Assembly (NCBI RefSeq): GCF_001864835.1
Contig: NZ_MJGI01000025.1
Coordinates: 559,184-623,183, forward strand
Source of the DNA: Curtobacterium sp. MCBA15_001
Lineage (GTDB): Bacteria; Actinomycetota; Actinomycetes; Actinomycetales; Microbacteriaceae
DNA length: 64,000 nucleotides
Direction: 5' to 3'
Shown here in pieces: positions 31,816 through 40,041 of the stretch (position 1 is the first letter of the stretch; every line of letters begins with the position of its first letter). The position numbers and the translations under genes were made by a program. Under the pieces are notes generated by a model, which worked only from the letters and a program-made list of their open reading frames with translations, ran no database searches and was not told the DNA's origin.

Positions 31816-32208
31816 TCAGTCGCGGGCCGCAGCGGTCGCGCGGCGGTTCGCCCGCTTGATCGCTTCGACCAGTTCGTCCTTCGTCATCGACGACCGACCA
31901 CGGACGTCGAGACGCTTGGCGACCTCCAGCAGGTGCGCCTTCGAGGCGTTCGCGTCGACGCCCTCCTGGGTCGGGCCCGAACCGCGGGTCCCGGCGGCGC
32001 CCGAGTCCGACGGCCCGGAGGACTCCTTCGCCTCCCAGTGGTCGCCGACCTTCTCGTACTCGTGCTTCACGGCTGCCCACGCGGTCCGCGACGCGCGTTC
32101 GCCCGTGCCGTACTCCGCCTCGGCCGACTTCCGCGCTTCGGAGAAGACCTCCTGGGCGTGCTGCGGCGAGCGTTCGAGCGTGCTGGGCAGGTCCTCGTCA
32201 GCGGGCAT
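31816..32208 (-). CDS. ChaB-like protein with C-terminal Rho-N/SAP-like motif
   Basis: The 130-residue protein has a ChaB-type N terminus (MPADEDLPSTLERSPQHAQE and ASRTAWAAVKHEYEKVGDHW). After a Gly/Ser linker comes a C-terminal helix-extended-helix segment (ASKAHLLEVAKRLDVRGRSS, MTKDELVEAIKRAN) like Rho N-terminal or SAP DNA-binding motifs. AAGGAG lies nine bases before the ATG. It may bind DNA or regulate ion transport; neither is shown. Confidence 0.75.
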   Translation of the reverse strand: MPADEDLPSTLERSPQHAQEVFSEARKSAEAEYGTGERASRTAWAAVKHEYEKVGDHWEAKESSGPSDSGAAGTRGSGPTQEGVDANASKAHLLEVAKRLDVRGRSSMTKDELVEAIKRANRRATAAARD

Positions 32209-32329
32209 GATGATGCGCTCCTTCCACGGGAAGGCGGGGCCGAGCGCCGGTCGCTGCGTCCCGTCCGTCCCCGTCACCGGTACTCGCAGGGCCTGGCAGG
32301 ACGCAGAGGGCACGGGGTAGACCGGGTAC

Positions 32330-33301
32330 ATGGACTACACACACCTCGGACGGACAGGGTTGTCGGTGTCACGAGCAGTGCTCGGCACGATGAACTTCGG
32401 ACCGGAGACCAGCGAGGACGACTCGCACGCCATCATGGACCGGGCGCACGAGCTCGGCGTCAACTTCTTCGACACCGCCAACGGGTACGGCGGCTCGGTG
32501 GGCAAGGGTGCCACCGAGGAGATCATCGGCCGCTGGTTCGCCAGGGGCGGCGGACGGCGCGAGAAGACCGTCCTGGCCACCAAGGTCTACGGCGAGATGA
32601 TCGAGTGGCCGAACGGCGGCAAGCTGTCCGCGCTCAACATCCGCCAGTCGCTCGACGCGTCACTGCGCCGCCTGCAGACGGACCACATCGACCTGTACCA
32701 GATGCACCACGTCGACCGGGACACCCCGTGGGACGAGATCTGGCAGGCGATGGACCTCGCCGTCCAGCAGGGCAAGGTGCTCTACGTCGGTTCGTCGAAC
32801 TTCGCCGGCTGGCACATCGCCCAGGCACAGGAAGCGGCGAAGCGTCGCAACTTCCTCGGACTCGTCAGCGAGCAGTCGATCTACAACCTCGTCGTCCGTG
32901 ACGTCGAGCGTGAGGTCCTGCCCGCGGCCCGGCACTACGGCCTCGGCCTGATCCCCTGGTCGCCGCTGCAGGGCGGGCTGCTCGGCGGCATCATCGAGAA
33001 GACCGAACAGGGCTCGCGCCGCTTGTCCGGCCGCAGCGCCGAGTACGTCGACGGGCACCGTGACCAGCTCAGCGGCTACGAGGCATTCGCCAAGGAACTC
33101 GGCCACACTCCCGGCGAGCTGGCGCTGGCGTGGCTGCTGCACCAGCCGGGCGTCACGGCACCGATCACGGGTCCGCGCACGATGGAGCAGTGGGAGTCGG
33201 CCGTCCGCGCGACGGACATCCACCTCGACGAGCAGGCGCTGGCGCGCCTGGACGAACTCTTCCCGGGGCACAAGACCTCGCCGGAGGACTTCGCCTGGTG
33301 A
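32330..33301 (+). CDS. aldo/keto reductase
   Basis: The 323-residue protein carries the AKR tetrad: Asp in GVNFFDTANGYG, Tyr in the same loop, Lys in TVLATKVYGEM and His in LYQMHHVDRDTPW. It also has the NADPH-binding end PITGPRTMEQWESAV. It reduces aldehydes or ketones with NADPH; the substrate is not predictable. It is divergent from the ChaB-like gene. Confidence 0.9.
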   Translation: MDYTHLGRTGLSVSRAVLGTMNFGPETSEDDSHAIMDRAHELGVNFFDTANGYGGSVGKGATEEIIGRWFARGGGRREKTVLATKVYGEMIEWPNGGKLSALNIRQSLDASLRRLQTDHIDLYQMHHVDRDTPWDEIWQAMDLAVQQGKVLYVGSSNFAGWHIAQAQEAAKRRNFLGLVSEQSIYNLVVRDVEREVLPAARHYGLGLIPWSPLQGGLLGGIIEKTEQGSRRLSGRSAEYVDGHRDQLSGYEAFAKELGHTPGELALAWLLHQPGVTAPITGPRTMEQWESAVRATDIHLDEQALARLDELFPGHKTSPEDFAW

Positions 33302-33326
33302 CCGCCGGTCACTGACCTGGCCACAG

Positions 33327-33369
33327 ACGGGAGGCCCGGTGCGCGTCGGACGCGCACTCGGCCTCCCGT
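33327..33369. terminator. bidirectional terminator
   Basis: A 43 bp inverted repeat, ACGGGAGGCC outer stem, 20 bp arms with one mismatch and one wobble pair, loop CGG. It lies between the convergent reductase and phosphatase genes. Confidence 0.85.
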
Positions 33370-33374
33370 CACGA

Positions 33375-34028
33375 TCAGAGCGCGTCGACCTCGTCGTCCG
33401 TCAGCCCGGTCCAGCGCAGGTACGCCTCGACGCTCCCCCACCGCTGCTCGACGTGCGCGATCACCGTCGTCATGATCTCGGGCACGCACCGTTGTGCCCG
33501 CGCCGTCCCGACGGGGTCGGTGCTCACCGCCCGCTCGGCGGCGAACCGCTCGGCGAGACCGGTGGCACTCGCGGCGTAGTCCTCGCCGACACGACCGAGG
33601 TCCGCGCCCCAGTGCCGGGCGAGCAACGCGCTGACGATGCCGGTCCGGTCCTTGCCCGCGGAACAGCACACGAGCACGTCCCCGGGTGCGGCGGCCACGG
33701 TACGCAGTGCATCGGCGATGCCGACACGGTGCCGTTCAAGCCAGTCGATGTACTGGTCCTCGAGCACGACCGCCTCCGCAGCCGACTCGAGCCCCGACGA
33801 GGGATCGAACATCGGGACGCCGCGGTACCCGGGGGTGTGCGCGAGGGGGTGCGGCACCCGCTGGACCTCGTCGTCCCGCCGCAGGTCCACCACCGCCACA
33901 CCGGCCGGGTAGTCGCTCGCGGACGTGCCCGGCTCGGTGTTGCTCCGGTACACGGTGCGGCGGTGGTCGGCCTGGAACCCGGGCCCTCCGACCTCGCGCA
34001 GGTTGGTCAGTGTCGACGACGGCGTCAT
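33375..34028 (-). CDS. tyrosine-type protein/lipid phosphatase (PtpB/LipA-like)
   Basis: The 217-residue protein has NLREVGGPGFQADHRRTVYR at the front, VAVVDLRRDDEV, and the P-loop VLVCCSAGKDRTGIVSALL with catalytic Cys-x5-Arg. The residue before the catalytic cysteine is cysteine instead of the usual histidine. The AGKDR loop is typical of the PtpB/lipid phosphatase subgroup. It dephosphorylates phosphotyrosine or phosphoinositides. It starts at ATG 34028 beside a hexamer repeat. Confidence 0.85.
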   Translation of the reverse strand: MTPSSTLTNLREVGGPGFQADHRRTVYRSNTEPGTSASDYPAGVAVVDLRRDDEVQRVPHPLAHTPGYRGVPMFDPSSGLESAAEAVVLEDQYIDWLERHRVGIADALRTVAAAPGDVLVCCSAGKDRTGIVSALLARHWGADLGRVGEDYAASATGLAERFAAERAVSTDPVGTARAQRCVPEIMTTVIAHVEQRWGSVEAYLRWTGLTDDEVDAL

Positions 34029-34054
34029 GCGTCCACCTTGCCACGACGCCCACG

Positions 34055-34109
34055 CGTGCACGGCCACGGCCACGGCCACGGCCACGGCCACGGCCAGTGT
34101 CCGTGCACG
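34055..34109. repeat. CGGCCA hexamer array flanked by an inverted repeat
   Basis: Six perfect copies of CGGCCA fill 34061-34096. The array is bracketed by CGTGCACGG (34055-34063) and CCGTGCACG (34101-34109). It lies between the phosphatase start and the amt terminator and is a likely slippage site. Confidence 0.85.
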
Positions 34110-34126
34110 TGGGGCCCCGCACGACG

Positions 34127-34154
34127 AAGGCCCCCGCGCGGACGCGGGGACCTT
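34127..34154 (-). terminator. amt terminator
   Basis: AAGGCCCCCGCG pairs with CGCGGGGACCTT around a four-base loop, 20 bp past the amt stop on the minus strand. One mismatch is seen. Confidence 0.7.
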
Positions 34155-34173
34155 CGGGGACGAGCAGGAGGTG

Positions 34174-35448
34174 TCAGCGGACGCCGACCGGGGTCTTGTC
34201 GGCCTCCTCGTAGAGGACGTAGCCCTCTTCACCGTGGACGGCGGTGTCGATGCCGGCGACCTCGTCCTCGGTCTTGATGCGGAAGCCCATCGTCTTCTCG
34301 ATGATCCAGCCGATGACGAAGGCGAGGACGAACGAGTACGCACCCACGGCGCCGGCCGCAGCGGCCTGCTTGCCGAGCTGGACGAACGAGCCCGAGTAGA
34401 TCAGGCCGGTCGTGTTGGCGAAGATGCCGAGGTACAGCGTGCCGAAGATGCCGCCGACCAGGTGCACGCCGACCACGTCGAGCGAGTCGTCGAAGCCGAG
34501 CTTGTACTTCAGGTCGATCGCGAAGCAGCAGATGACACCGGCGAGGAACCCGAGCAGGATGCCCCATCCGGGCGTGAGGTTGGCGCAGGCCGGGGTGATC
34601 GCGACGAGACCGGCGACGGCACCCGACGCGGCACCGATGGACGTCGCCTTGCCGTCCTTGATCTTCTCGATGAGCAGCCAGCCCAGGACCGCGGCGGCGG
34701 GGGCGGCCAGCGTGTTGACCCAGGCGAGCGCAGCCGTGCTGTTCGCGGCGCCGGCCGAGCCGGCGTTGAAGCCGAACCACCCGAACCACAGGATCGCGGC
34801 GCCGAGCAGGACGAAGGGCGGGTTGTGCGGCTTGTGTGCACCCTTGGCGAAGCCGACGCGCTTGCCGAGGACCAGCGCGAGTGCCAGGCCGGCGGCACCG
34901 GCGTTGATGTGGACCGCGGTGCCACCGGCGAAGTCGATGACGCCCCACGTGGCGGCCCAGCCCGAGGTGAGGTTGAACACCCACGAGGCGACCGGGAAGT
35001 AGACGACCGTGACCCAGACGCCGGCGAAGACCATCCACGCGCCGAACTTGGCGCGGTCGGCGATCGCGCCGGAGATCAGCGCGACCGTGATGATCGCGAA
35101 CGTCGCCTGGAACCCGACGAAGGCCAGGTCCGGGTAGGTCGCGGCGAGCTTCGTCGACTGGGACTGCTCGAACGCCTGGCCGAGACCGATCTGGTTCCAG
35201 TCGATGCTGAAGAACCCGACGACGCCGGACACGGCGGTGTGGTCGCCGGTGTTGGCGAAGGAGATCGCGTAGCCGTAGAGCACCCAGAGGACACTCACCA
35301 GGGCGATCGCCCCGAAGGACATCATCATCATGCTGATGACGGACTTCGCCTTGACGAGCCCGCCGTAGAAGAACGCGAGGCCTGGCGTCATGAACAGCAC
35401 GAGTGCCGCCATGATCAAGATGAAGCCGGTCTGGCCCTGATCAAGCAT
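34174..35448 (-). CDS. amt: ammonium transporter
   Basis: The 424-residue protein has 11 predicted membrane helices. Amt/Mep/Rh signatures include LFMTPGLAFFYGGLVKAKSV near the N terminus, GVIDFAGGTAVHINAGAAGL with the pore histidine, and a C-terminal VVGVHLVGGIFGTLYLGIF with the second pore histidine. The cytoplasmic tail ends in IDTAVHGEEGYVLYE. It takes up ammonium. No glnK or glnD gene follows. An upstream box matches the GlnR consensus, so nitrogen control is likely. AGAGG lies seven bases before the ATG. Confidence 0.94.
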   Translation of the reverse strand: MLDQGQTGFILIMAALVLFMTPGLAFFYGGLVKAKSVISMMMMSFGAIALVSVLWVLYGYAISFANTGDHTAVSGVVGFFSIDWNQIGLGQAFEQSQSTKLAATYPDLAFVGFQATFAIITVALISGAIADRAKFGAWMVFAGVWVTVVYFPVASWVFNLTSGWAATWGVIDFAGGTAVHINAGAAGLALALVLGKRVGFAKGAHKPHNPPFVLLGAAILWFGWFGFNAGSAGAANSTAALAWVNTLAAPAAAVLGWLLIEKIKDGKATSIGAASGAVAGLVAITPACANLTPGWGILLGFLAGVICCFAIDLKYKLGFDDSLDVVGVHLVGGIFGTLYLGIFANTTGLIYSGSFVQLGKQAAAAGAVGAYSFVLAFVIGWIIEKTMGFRIKTEDEVAGIDTAVHGEEGYVLYEEADKTPVGVR

Positions 35449-35514
35449 TGTTCACCTCTCGATTGCAGAAGCGGCTCGGGCCGCGTCGGGTGCATCAGAG
35501 TCTGGCGAGGTGGT

Positions 35515-35552
35515 GTTTCACGACGGAGCACGACGTGTTTCGCGGGTGTAAC
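35515..35552 (-). promoter_or_regulatory. GlnR-type box upstream of amt
   Basis: The minus strand reads GTTAC-N6-GAAAC-N6-TGCTC-N6-GAAAC. The Streptomyces GlnR consensus is GTNAC-N6-GAAAC-N6-GTNAC-N6-GAAAC. Three of four half-sites match exactly at the exact spacing, 67-104 bases before the amt start. Confidence 0.7.
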
Positions 35553-35581
35553 ACGGAGGCTCGCCGTGTGAACAGTGTGTT

Positions 35582-36583
35582 TCAGGAGGCCCGGCTCAGC
35601 GCCACGACACGGCTGGCGGCACGCAGGTACTTCTTCCGGTACCCGCCCTCGAGCATCACGTCGGGGTAGACCCGGTCGAGCGGCGACCCCGAGGCGACGA
35701 TCTGCACCTGGGCGTCGTACAACCGGTCGACCAGGGCCACCCACCGCAGTGCGTCGGTCTGGTCGGTGAAGGGCTGCACGTCGGTCAGCCCCACGGCGTC
35801 GAGGCCCTCGACGAGCGCGACGTACTTCGACGGGTGCACCGAGGCCAGGTGCGCGACGACGGACCGGAAGTCGTCGATCGTGACCGCCCCCTCCGGCATC
35901 GCGGCGGCCACGTCCGGCACGACCCGCGCGGACTCGTCCACGGCGCGGCGACGGTAGTCGAGGCCGTCGATGCGCATGGTCTCGAACCGGTCCGACATCG
36001 TCTGGATCTCGCGCAGGAAGTCCTGCGCCGCGAAACGTCCCTCGCCGAGGGCACCCGGCGGGGTGTTCGACGTGGCCGCGAACCGCGTCCCGGTCTCGCT
36101 GAGCTCCTTGATGAGCCGGGTCATCATCATGGTGTCGCCCGGGTCGTCGAGCTCGAACTCGTCGATGCAGACCAGCGCCGTCCCGCGCAGCAGGTCGATC
36201 GTGCCCTGGAACCCGAGCGCGCCGACGAGCGCGGTGTACTCGATGAAGGTGCCGAAGGTCTTGCGCCCGGACGCCGCGTGGTAGGCGGCTGCGAGCAGGT
36301 GCGTCTTACCGACACCGAACCCGCCGTCCAGGTACACGCCCGACCGCTCGATCTGATCGGGTGCGGACGCCCGACGACGTCCGAACAGCCCGCGCTTCGC
36401 CGGCTCGGGACGTGCAGTCACGAACGCGGCGACGGCGTCGCGGACCTCGGCCTGCGAGGGGTGGTCTGGGTCCGGCCGGTACGACTCGAACGACGCGGTG
36501 GCGAACTGCGGCGGCGGCACGAGTGCCGCTGCCATCTGCTGCGGGGTCACCTGCGGGTCGCGGTCGACGAGGTGCTGGGGCAT
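35582..36583 (-). CDS. zapE: cell division protein ZapE (AFG1-like ATPase)
   Basis: The 333-residue protein has Walker [18 protein letters not shown] at about 93-109, Walker [17 protein letters not shown] near 140 and an arginine-finger/sensor segment [20 protein letters not shown]. This matches the AFG1/ZapE family of FtsZ-associated or mitochondrial-type AAA ATPases. Actinobacterial copies are of this length. It lies upstream of amt on the same strand but is separated by the GlnR box. Confidence 0.88.
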   Translation of the reverse strand: MPQHLVDRDPQVTPQQMAAALVPPPQFATASFESYRPDPDHPSQAEVRDAVAAFVTARPEPAKRGLFGRRRASAPDQIERSGVYLDGGFGVGKTHLLAAAYHAASGRKTFGTFIEYTALVGALGFQGTIDLLRGTALVCIDEFELDDPGDTMMMTRLIKELSETGTRFAATSNTPPGALGEGRFAAQDFLREIQTMSDRFETMRIDGLDYRRRAVDESARVVPDVAAAMPEGAVTIDDFRSVVAHLASVHPSKYVALVEGLDAVGLTDVQPFTDQTDALRWVALVDRLYDAQVQIVASGSPLDRVYPDVMLEGGYRKKYLRAASRVVALSRAS

Positions 36584-36598
36584 GCAGGGCCTTCCGGG

Positions 36599-36642
36599 GA
36601 CGACGTGGGACGAGTCGTGCGACGACGTGGGACGAGTCGTGC
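36599..36642. repeat. 22 bp tandem duplication upstream of zapE and sulfurtransferase
   Basis: A 22 bp unit at 36599-36620 is repeated exactly at 36621-36642. Each contains the dyad ACGAC-N9-GTCGT. It lies in the 163 bp gap between the divergent zapE and rhodanese genes and could be a two-site operator or a simple tandem duplication. Confidence 0.75.
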
Positions 36643-36746
36643 GGCGTCATGGTGCACCGGGCAGACAGTGGGTCCGCGTACCGTTGTTCCCGACGCCGAC
36701 CACTGATCCTAGTCCGGCGCCACGACCCACAGAGAGGCTCCCTGAG

Positions 36747-37679
36747 ATGACCGCACCGGTCGACCCGTCCGACACCTTCCGCGACTTCGCCCACCCCGAG
36801 CGGCTCGTCTCGACCGCGTGGCTGCAGGAACAGCTGGACGCCGGCGCTGTCGGCAAGCCCGGTCCTGCGGGCCCGGCCGACCTGGTGGTGGTCGAGTCGG
36901 ACGAGGACGTCCTGCTCTACGAGACCGGCCACGTCCCCGGCGCCGTCAAGATCGACTGGCACACCGACCTCAACGACCCGGTGCAGCGCGACTACATCGA
37001 CGGCGACGCCTTCGCGCGGCTCGTCGGCGGCAAGGGCATCGGCCGCGACACCACGGTCGTCATCTACGGCGACAAGAACAACTGGTGGGCGGCCTACGCG
37101 CTCTGGGTGTTCACACTGTTCGGCCACCAGGACGTCCGCCTGCTCGACGGCGGCCGCGCCAAGTGGATCGCCGAAGACCGCCCCGTCACGACGGACCGCT
37201 CGGACGTCACCGCCGTCGAGTACCCCGTCGTCGAGCGTGAGGACGCCCCCGTGCGCGCCTTCAAGGAGGACGTCCTCGACCACCTCGGCAAGCCGCTCAT
37301 CGACGTGCGCAGCGCTCCCGAGTACAGCGGCGACCGCACCACGGCACCCGACTACCCGGAAGAGGGCGCCCTGCGCGGCGGCCACATCCCCACTGCGGTG
37401 AACATCCCCTGGGCCACCGCCGCCGCGCCGGACGGCACCTTCAAGTCCCGCAGCGAGCTCGAGGCGGTCTACCGCGACGGCGCCGGCATCGGGGACGCCG
37501 ATGAGGTCATCGCCTACTGCCGCATCGGCGAGCGGTCGAGCCACACCTGGTTCGTCCTGCAGCACCTGCTCGGCTACCAGAACGTCCGCAACTACGACGG
37601 CTCGTGGACCGAGTGGGGCAGCGCGGTCCGGGTCCCGATCGTGCAGGGCTCCGAGCCCGGCACCGCGCCGGCCCGATGA
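36747..37679 (+). CDS. sulfurtransferase (two rhodanese domains)
   Basis: The 310-residue protein has an inactive N-terminal rhodanese domain ([20 protein letters not shown]) and an active C-terminal one with catalytic Cys in [19 protein letters not shown]. The CRIGERS loop and TEW ending fit thiosulfate or 3-mercaptopyruvate sulfurtransferases of the SseA/CysA type. It is coupled to sufE by ATGA overlap, so it may feed sulfur to SufE. Its leader includes a GAGAGG box. Confidence 0.9.
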   Translation: MTAPVDPSDTFRDFAHPERLVSTAWLQEQLDAGAVGKPGPAGPADLVVVESDEDVLLYETGHVPGAVKIDWHTDLNDPVQRDYIDGDAFARLVGGKGIGRDTTVVIYGDKNNWWAAYALWVFTLFGHQDVRLLDGGRAKWIAEDRPVTTDRSDVTAVEYPVVEREDAPVRAFKEDVLDHLGKPLIDVRSAPEYSGDRTTAPDYPEEGALRGGHIPTAVNIPWATAAAPDGTFKSRSELEAVYRDGAGIGDADEVIAYCRIGERSSHTWFVLQHLLGYQNVRNYDGSWTEWGSAVRVPIVQGSEPGTAPAR

Positions 37680-38128
37680 CCGACGCACTCCCCGCGGCCC
37701 TCGCCGACTTCCGCGACGACTTCCTCGCCCTGACCCAGCCGGACCGCCTGCAGCTGCTGCTCGAGTTCTCGAACGAGCTGCCGGCACTGCCCGAGCGGTT
37801 GCAGGGGCACGAAGACGAGCTCGAACGCGTCGAGGAGTGTCAGTCACCGGTGTTCATCACGGTGACGCTCGGGCAGGACGGCGACGCCGCTGACGTGGTC
37901 CGGATGCACGCGACCGCCCCGCGTGAGGCACCGACGACGCGCGGCTTCGCGTCGATCCTGGCGCAGGGGCTCTCCGGCCTCACCGCGGACCAGGTCCTCG
38001 CGGTGCCGTCTGACTACCCGCTGACACTCGGCCTGAACGAGGCGGTCAGCCCCCTGCGCATCCGCGGCATGGTCGGCATGCTCGGCCGGGTGCAGCGACA
38101 GGTCCGCGCGCTCGTGGCGGTGCAGTAG
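37676..38128 (+). CDS. sufE: SufE family cysteine desulfurase partner
   Basis: The 150-residue protein matches Suf[21 protein letters not shown], then Cys in [15 protein letters not shown] as the persulfide acceptor, and [20 protein letters not shown]. SufE takes sulfur from SufS-type desulfurases. Here it is paired with a rhodanese by overlapping stop and start, an arrangement common in actinobacteria. No suf operon is nearby. Confidence 0.9.
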   Translation: MTDALPAALADFRDDFLALTQPDRLQLLLEFSNELPALPERLQGHEDELERVEECQSPVFITVTLGQDGDAADVVRMHATAPREAPTTRGFASILAQGLSGLTADQVLAVPSDYPLTLGLNEAVSPLRIRGMVGMLGRVQRQVRALVAVQ

Positions 38129-38148
38129 ACCCACACCGACGACGGTCT

Positions 38149-38180
38149 GGAGGCCCGGTGCCAGCTGGCACCGGGACTCC
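38149..38180. terminator. bidirectional terminator
   Basis: A 32 bp palindrome with one mismatch, core GGTGCCAGCTGGCACC, between convergent sufE and the alpha/beta hydrolase gene. It belongs to the window-wide GGAGGCCCG family. Confidence 0.85.
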
Positions 38181-38197
38181 CGTCCGTCACGTCCCGG

Positions 38198-39421
38198 CTA
38201 CGGGGCGCGCGTCGCGTCGTGCGGCCGGACCACCTCGGTCAGCCACGCCAGGATGCGCGCGTCGAACCAGTCCGCGTCGTGGTTCCAGAGCTTGGTGTGC
38301 CGCGCCGCGTGGGCGACCTCGAGCCGGACCAGGTCCGGCCGGGCCTCGGCCAACGCGTGCGATGCCGACGAGGGCACGAAGCCGTCGTCGTCGCTGTGCA
38401 GCAACAGGATCGGCACGGTGAGCTCGGCGGCCCGCGCGACCATGTCGAGCTCACGCAGGTCGACGGGCTGCGCCAGGCCCGCCAGTCGGTGCAGGACCGG
38501 GGTGCGGAGCACACGCTGGGCGACCTTGCGCACCACGCGTGGCAGTCGGAGCGCCCGGCTCTGCGACTTCAGCACCGCGTGCCAGTCGACCACGGCGGAC
38601 TCGAGCACGACGCCGTCGACCAGCTGGGCGAACGGCGACCGGACCAGCGTCTGCAGCACCACGGCACCGCCCATCGACCAGCCCATCAGCACGACGCTCG
38701 TCGCGCCCTGCCCCTCGACCCAGCGGAGGGCGGCGTCGACGTCCTCCCACTCGGTGGACCCCAGCCCGTAGCGGCCGTCGACGCTCTTCGGGGCGACCCC
38801 GTCGTTCCGCCACGAGGCCAGCAACACCGAGTACCCGGCCGCACGGAACACCGGCAGCGCACGGATCGTCTCGGCACGGGTGACTCCGCGGCCGTGCACC
38901 AGGACCGCCCAGGGCGCACCCGGGTCGTCGGCACGGACCACCCAGGCAGGCGCCGGGCCGTTCGGGGTGGGGACGTCGATGTCCTCGACCGGCACGTCGA
39001 GTTCGCCGGGCGTCAGGTAGAACCAGCCGCCCCACCGACCGCGGCGGGCCGTCGTGGGGTCCCCGGCGTCGACGGCGATGATCCGCCGGGTGACGGTCGC
39101 GGTCGTGGACCCGAGGACCTCGCCGACGCGCATGTGACCGGTGCCGCCACCGAACCAGAGGCTGTAGCGCCCCTGCAGCTCGGTGTCCGGCGTGCGCTCG
39201 AGCGTGACGGCCCCGTGCTGCAGGTCGACGGCCAGGATCGGCACCCGCTCGGTGCGCTTCCGGTCCGGGGTGACGACCATGCGGGCGATCGCGGCGACGA
39301 AGCCACCGACCACGGCGGTGCCGATCACGACCGCGGCGAGACCGGCGCCGAGGGCGACCAGGCCGGCGGAGCGTGCGGTGTCCTGCACCACGTCCTCGGC
39401 GGGTCGCGCAGAACGGGACAT
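38198..39421 (-). CDS. membrane-anchored alpha/beta hydrolase
   Basis: The 407-residue protein has an N-terminal membrane segment (residues about 20-48, AGLVALGAGLAAVVIGTAVV). A beta-rich domain follows, then an alpha/beta hydrolase with oxyanion WAVLVHGRGVTR, nucleophile elbow LMGWSMGGAVV, Asp in LLLHSDDDGFVPSS and His near HTKLWNHD. It is probably an esterase or lipase-like enzyme facing the outside. TAGGCT lies seven bases before the ATG, and the gene is divergent from DUF3000. Confidence 0.82.
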   Translation of the reverse strand: MSRSARPAEDVVQDTARSAGLVALGAGLAAVVIGTAVVGGFVAAIARMVVTPDRKRTERVPILAVDLQHGAVTLERTPDTELQGRYSLWFGGGTGHMRVGEVLGSTTATVTRRIIAVDAGDPTTARRGRWGGWFYLTPGELDVPVEDIDVPTPNGPAPAWVVRADDPGAPWAVLVHGRGVTRAETIRALPVFRAAGYSVLLASWRNDGVAPKSVDGRYGLGSTEWEDVDAALRWVEGQGATSVVLMGWSMGGAVVLQTLVRSPFAQLVDGVVLESAVVDWHAVLKSQSRALRLPRVVRKVAQRVLRTPVLHRLAGLAQPVDLRELDMVARAAELTVPILLLHSDDDGFVPSSASHALAEARPDLVRLEVAHAARHTKLWNHDADWFDARILAWLTEVVRPHDATRAP

Positions 39422-39444
39422 GCTGCGGAGCCTAGTCTGCATCC

Positions 39445-40041
39445 GTGTCCGAAACCCCAGAGCCCGCCGCCTTCGCGCAGCTCCGCGCGTACGTGGCCGC
39501 TGGCGGGACCCGCTCCGAGACGACGGTCACCGAGATCCCGTCGCCCTCGCGGCTGGCACCGTTCTCGATCGCCCTGGCCGCGGACGTCTCCGGCGTCGAG
39601 CACGGCGTCGACTCCGACCTCGGCACCGGCCGGTTCATCGCGCTGCACGATCCGTCCGAGCCCGAGGGCTGGGCAGGCGCGTTCCGCATCGTCACCTTCG
39701 CCCAGGCACCCCTCGAACCCGAGATCGGCGTCGACGAGTTCGTGGCGGACGTGACGTGGAGCTGGCTCGTCGACGCACTGGCGGCGCACGGGGCCGAGTA
39801 CGACCGGGCGTCGGGCACCGCCACCAAGATCATCTCCCGCGGCTACGGCGAGCTCGCGGCACAGGGCGACGGCGCGCAGCTCGAGCTGCGCGCCTCGTGG
39901 ACCCCGCGCGGCGACCTCGACGCCGGGGGTCTCGTCGCGCACGTCGAGGCCTGGGAGGAGATCGTCACCATGCTCGCAGGACTGCCGCCGTCGTCGGACG
40001 GTGTGAGCCTGCTCGCCCCCAGGAGGCTCGCCCGTGACTGA
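39445..40041 (+). CDS. DUF3000 domain protein
   Basis: The 198-residue protein begins MSETPEPAAFAQLRAYVAAG and has the DUF3000 stretches FIALHDPSEPEGWAGAFRIV and TWSWLVDALAAHGAEYDRAS. The function is unknown, but the gene is found next to HRDC-type ribonuclease D throughout actinobacteria, as here, with an eight-base overlap. TAGTCT ends six bases before its GTG start. Confidence 0.85.
   Translation: MSETPEPAAFAQLRAYVAAGGTRSETTVTEIPSPSRLAPFSIALAADVSGVEHGVDSDLGTGRFIALHDPSEPEGWAGAFRIVTFAQAPLEPEIGVDEFVADVTWSWLVDALAAHGAEYDRASGTATKIISRGYGELAAQGDGAQLELRASWTPRGDLDAGGLVAHVEAWEEIVTMLAGLPPSSDGVSLLAPRRLARD

Noticed and set aside
29056..32901. Very long plus-strand open frame across several genes
   Set aside because: It crosses beta-helix, EcsC, FabH and aldo/keto reductase genes in other frames and strands, its product is low complexity, and the genes under it have clear domains.
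34061..34096. CGGCCA array as CRISPR or coding repeat
   Set aside because: It is a hexamer simple repeat with no spacers and lies upstream of the phosphatase start codon.
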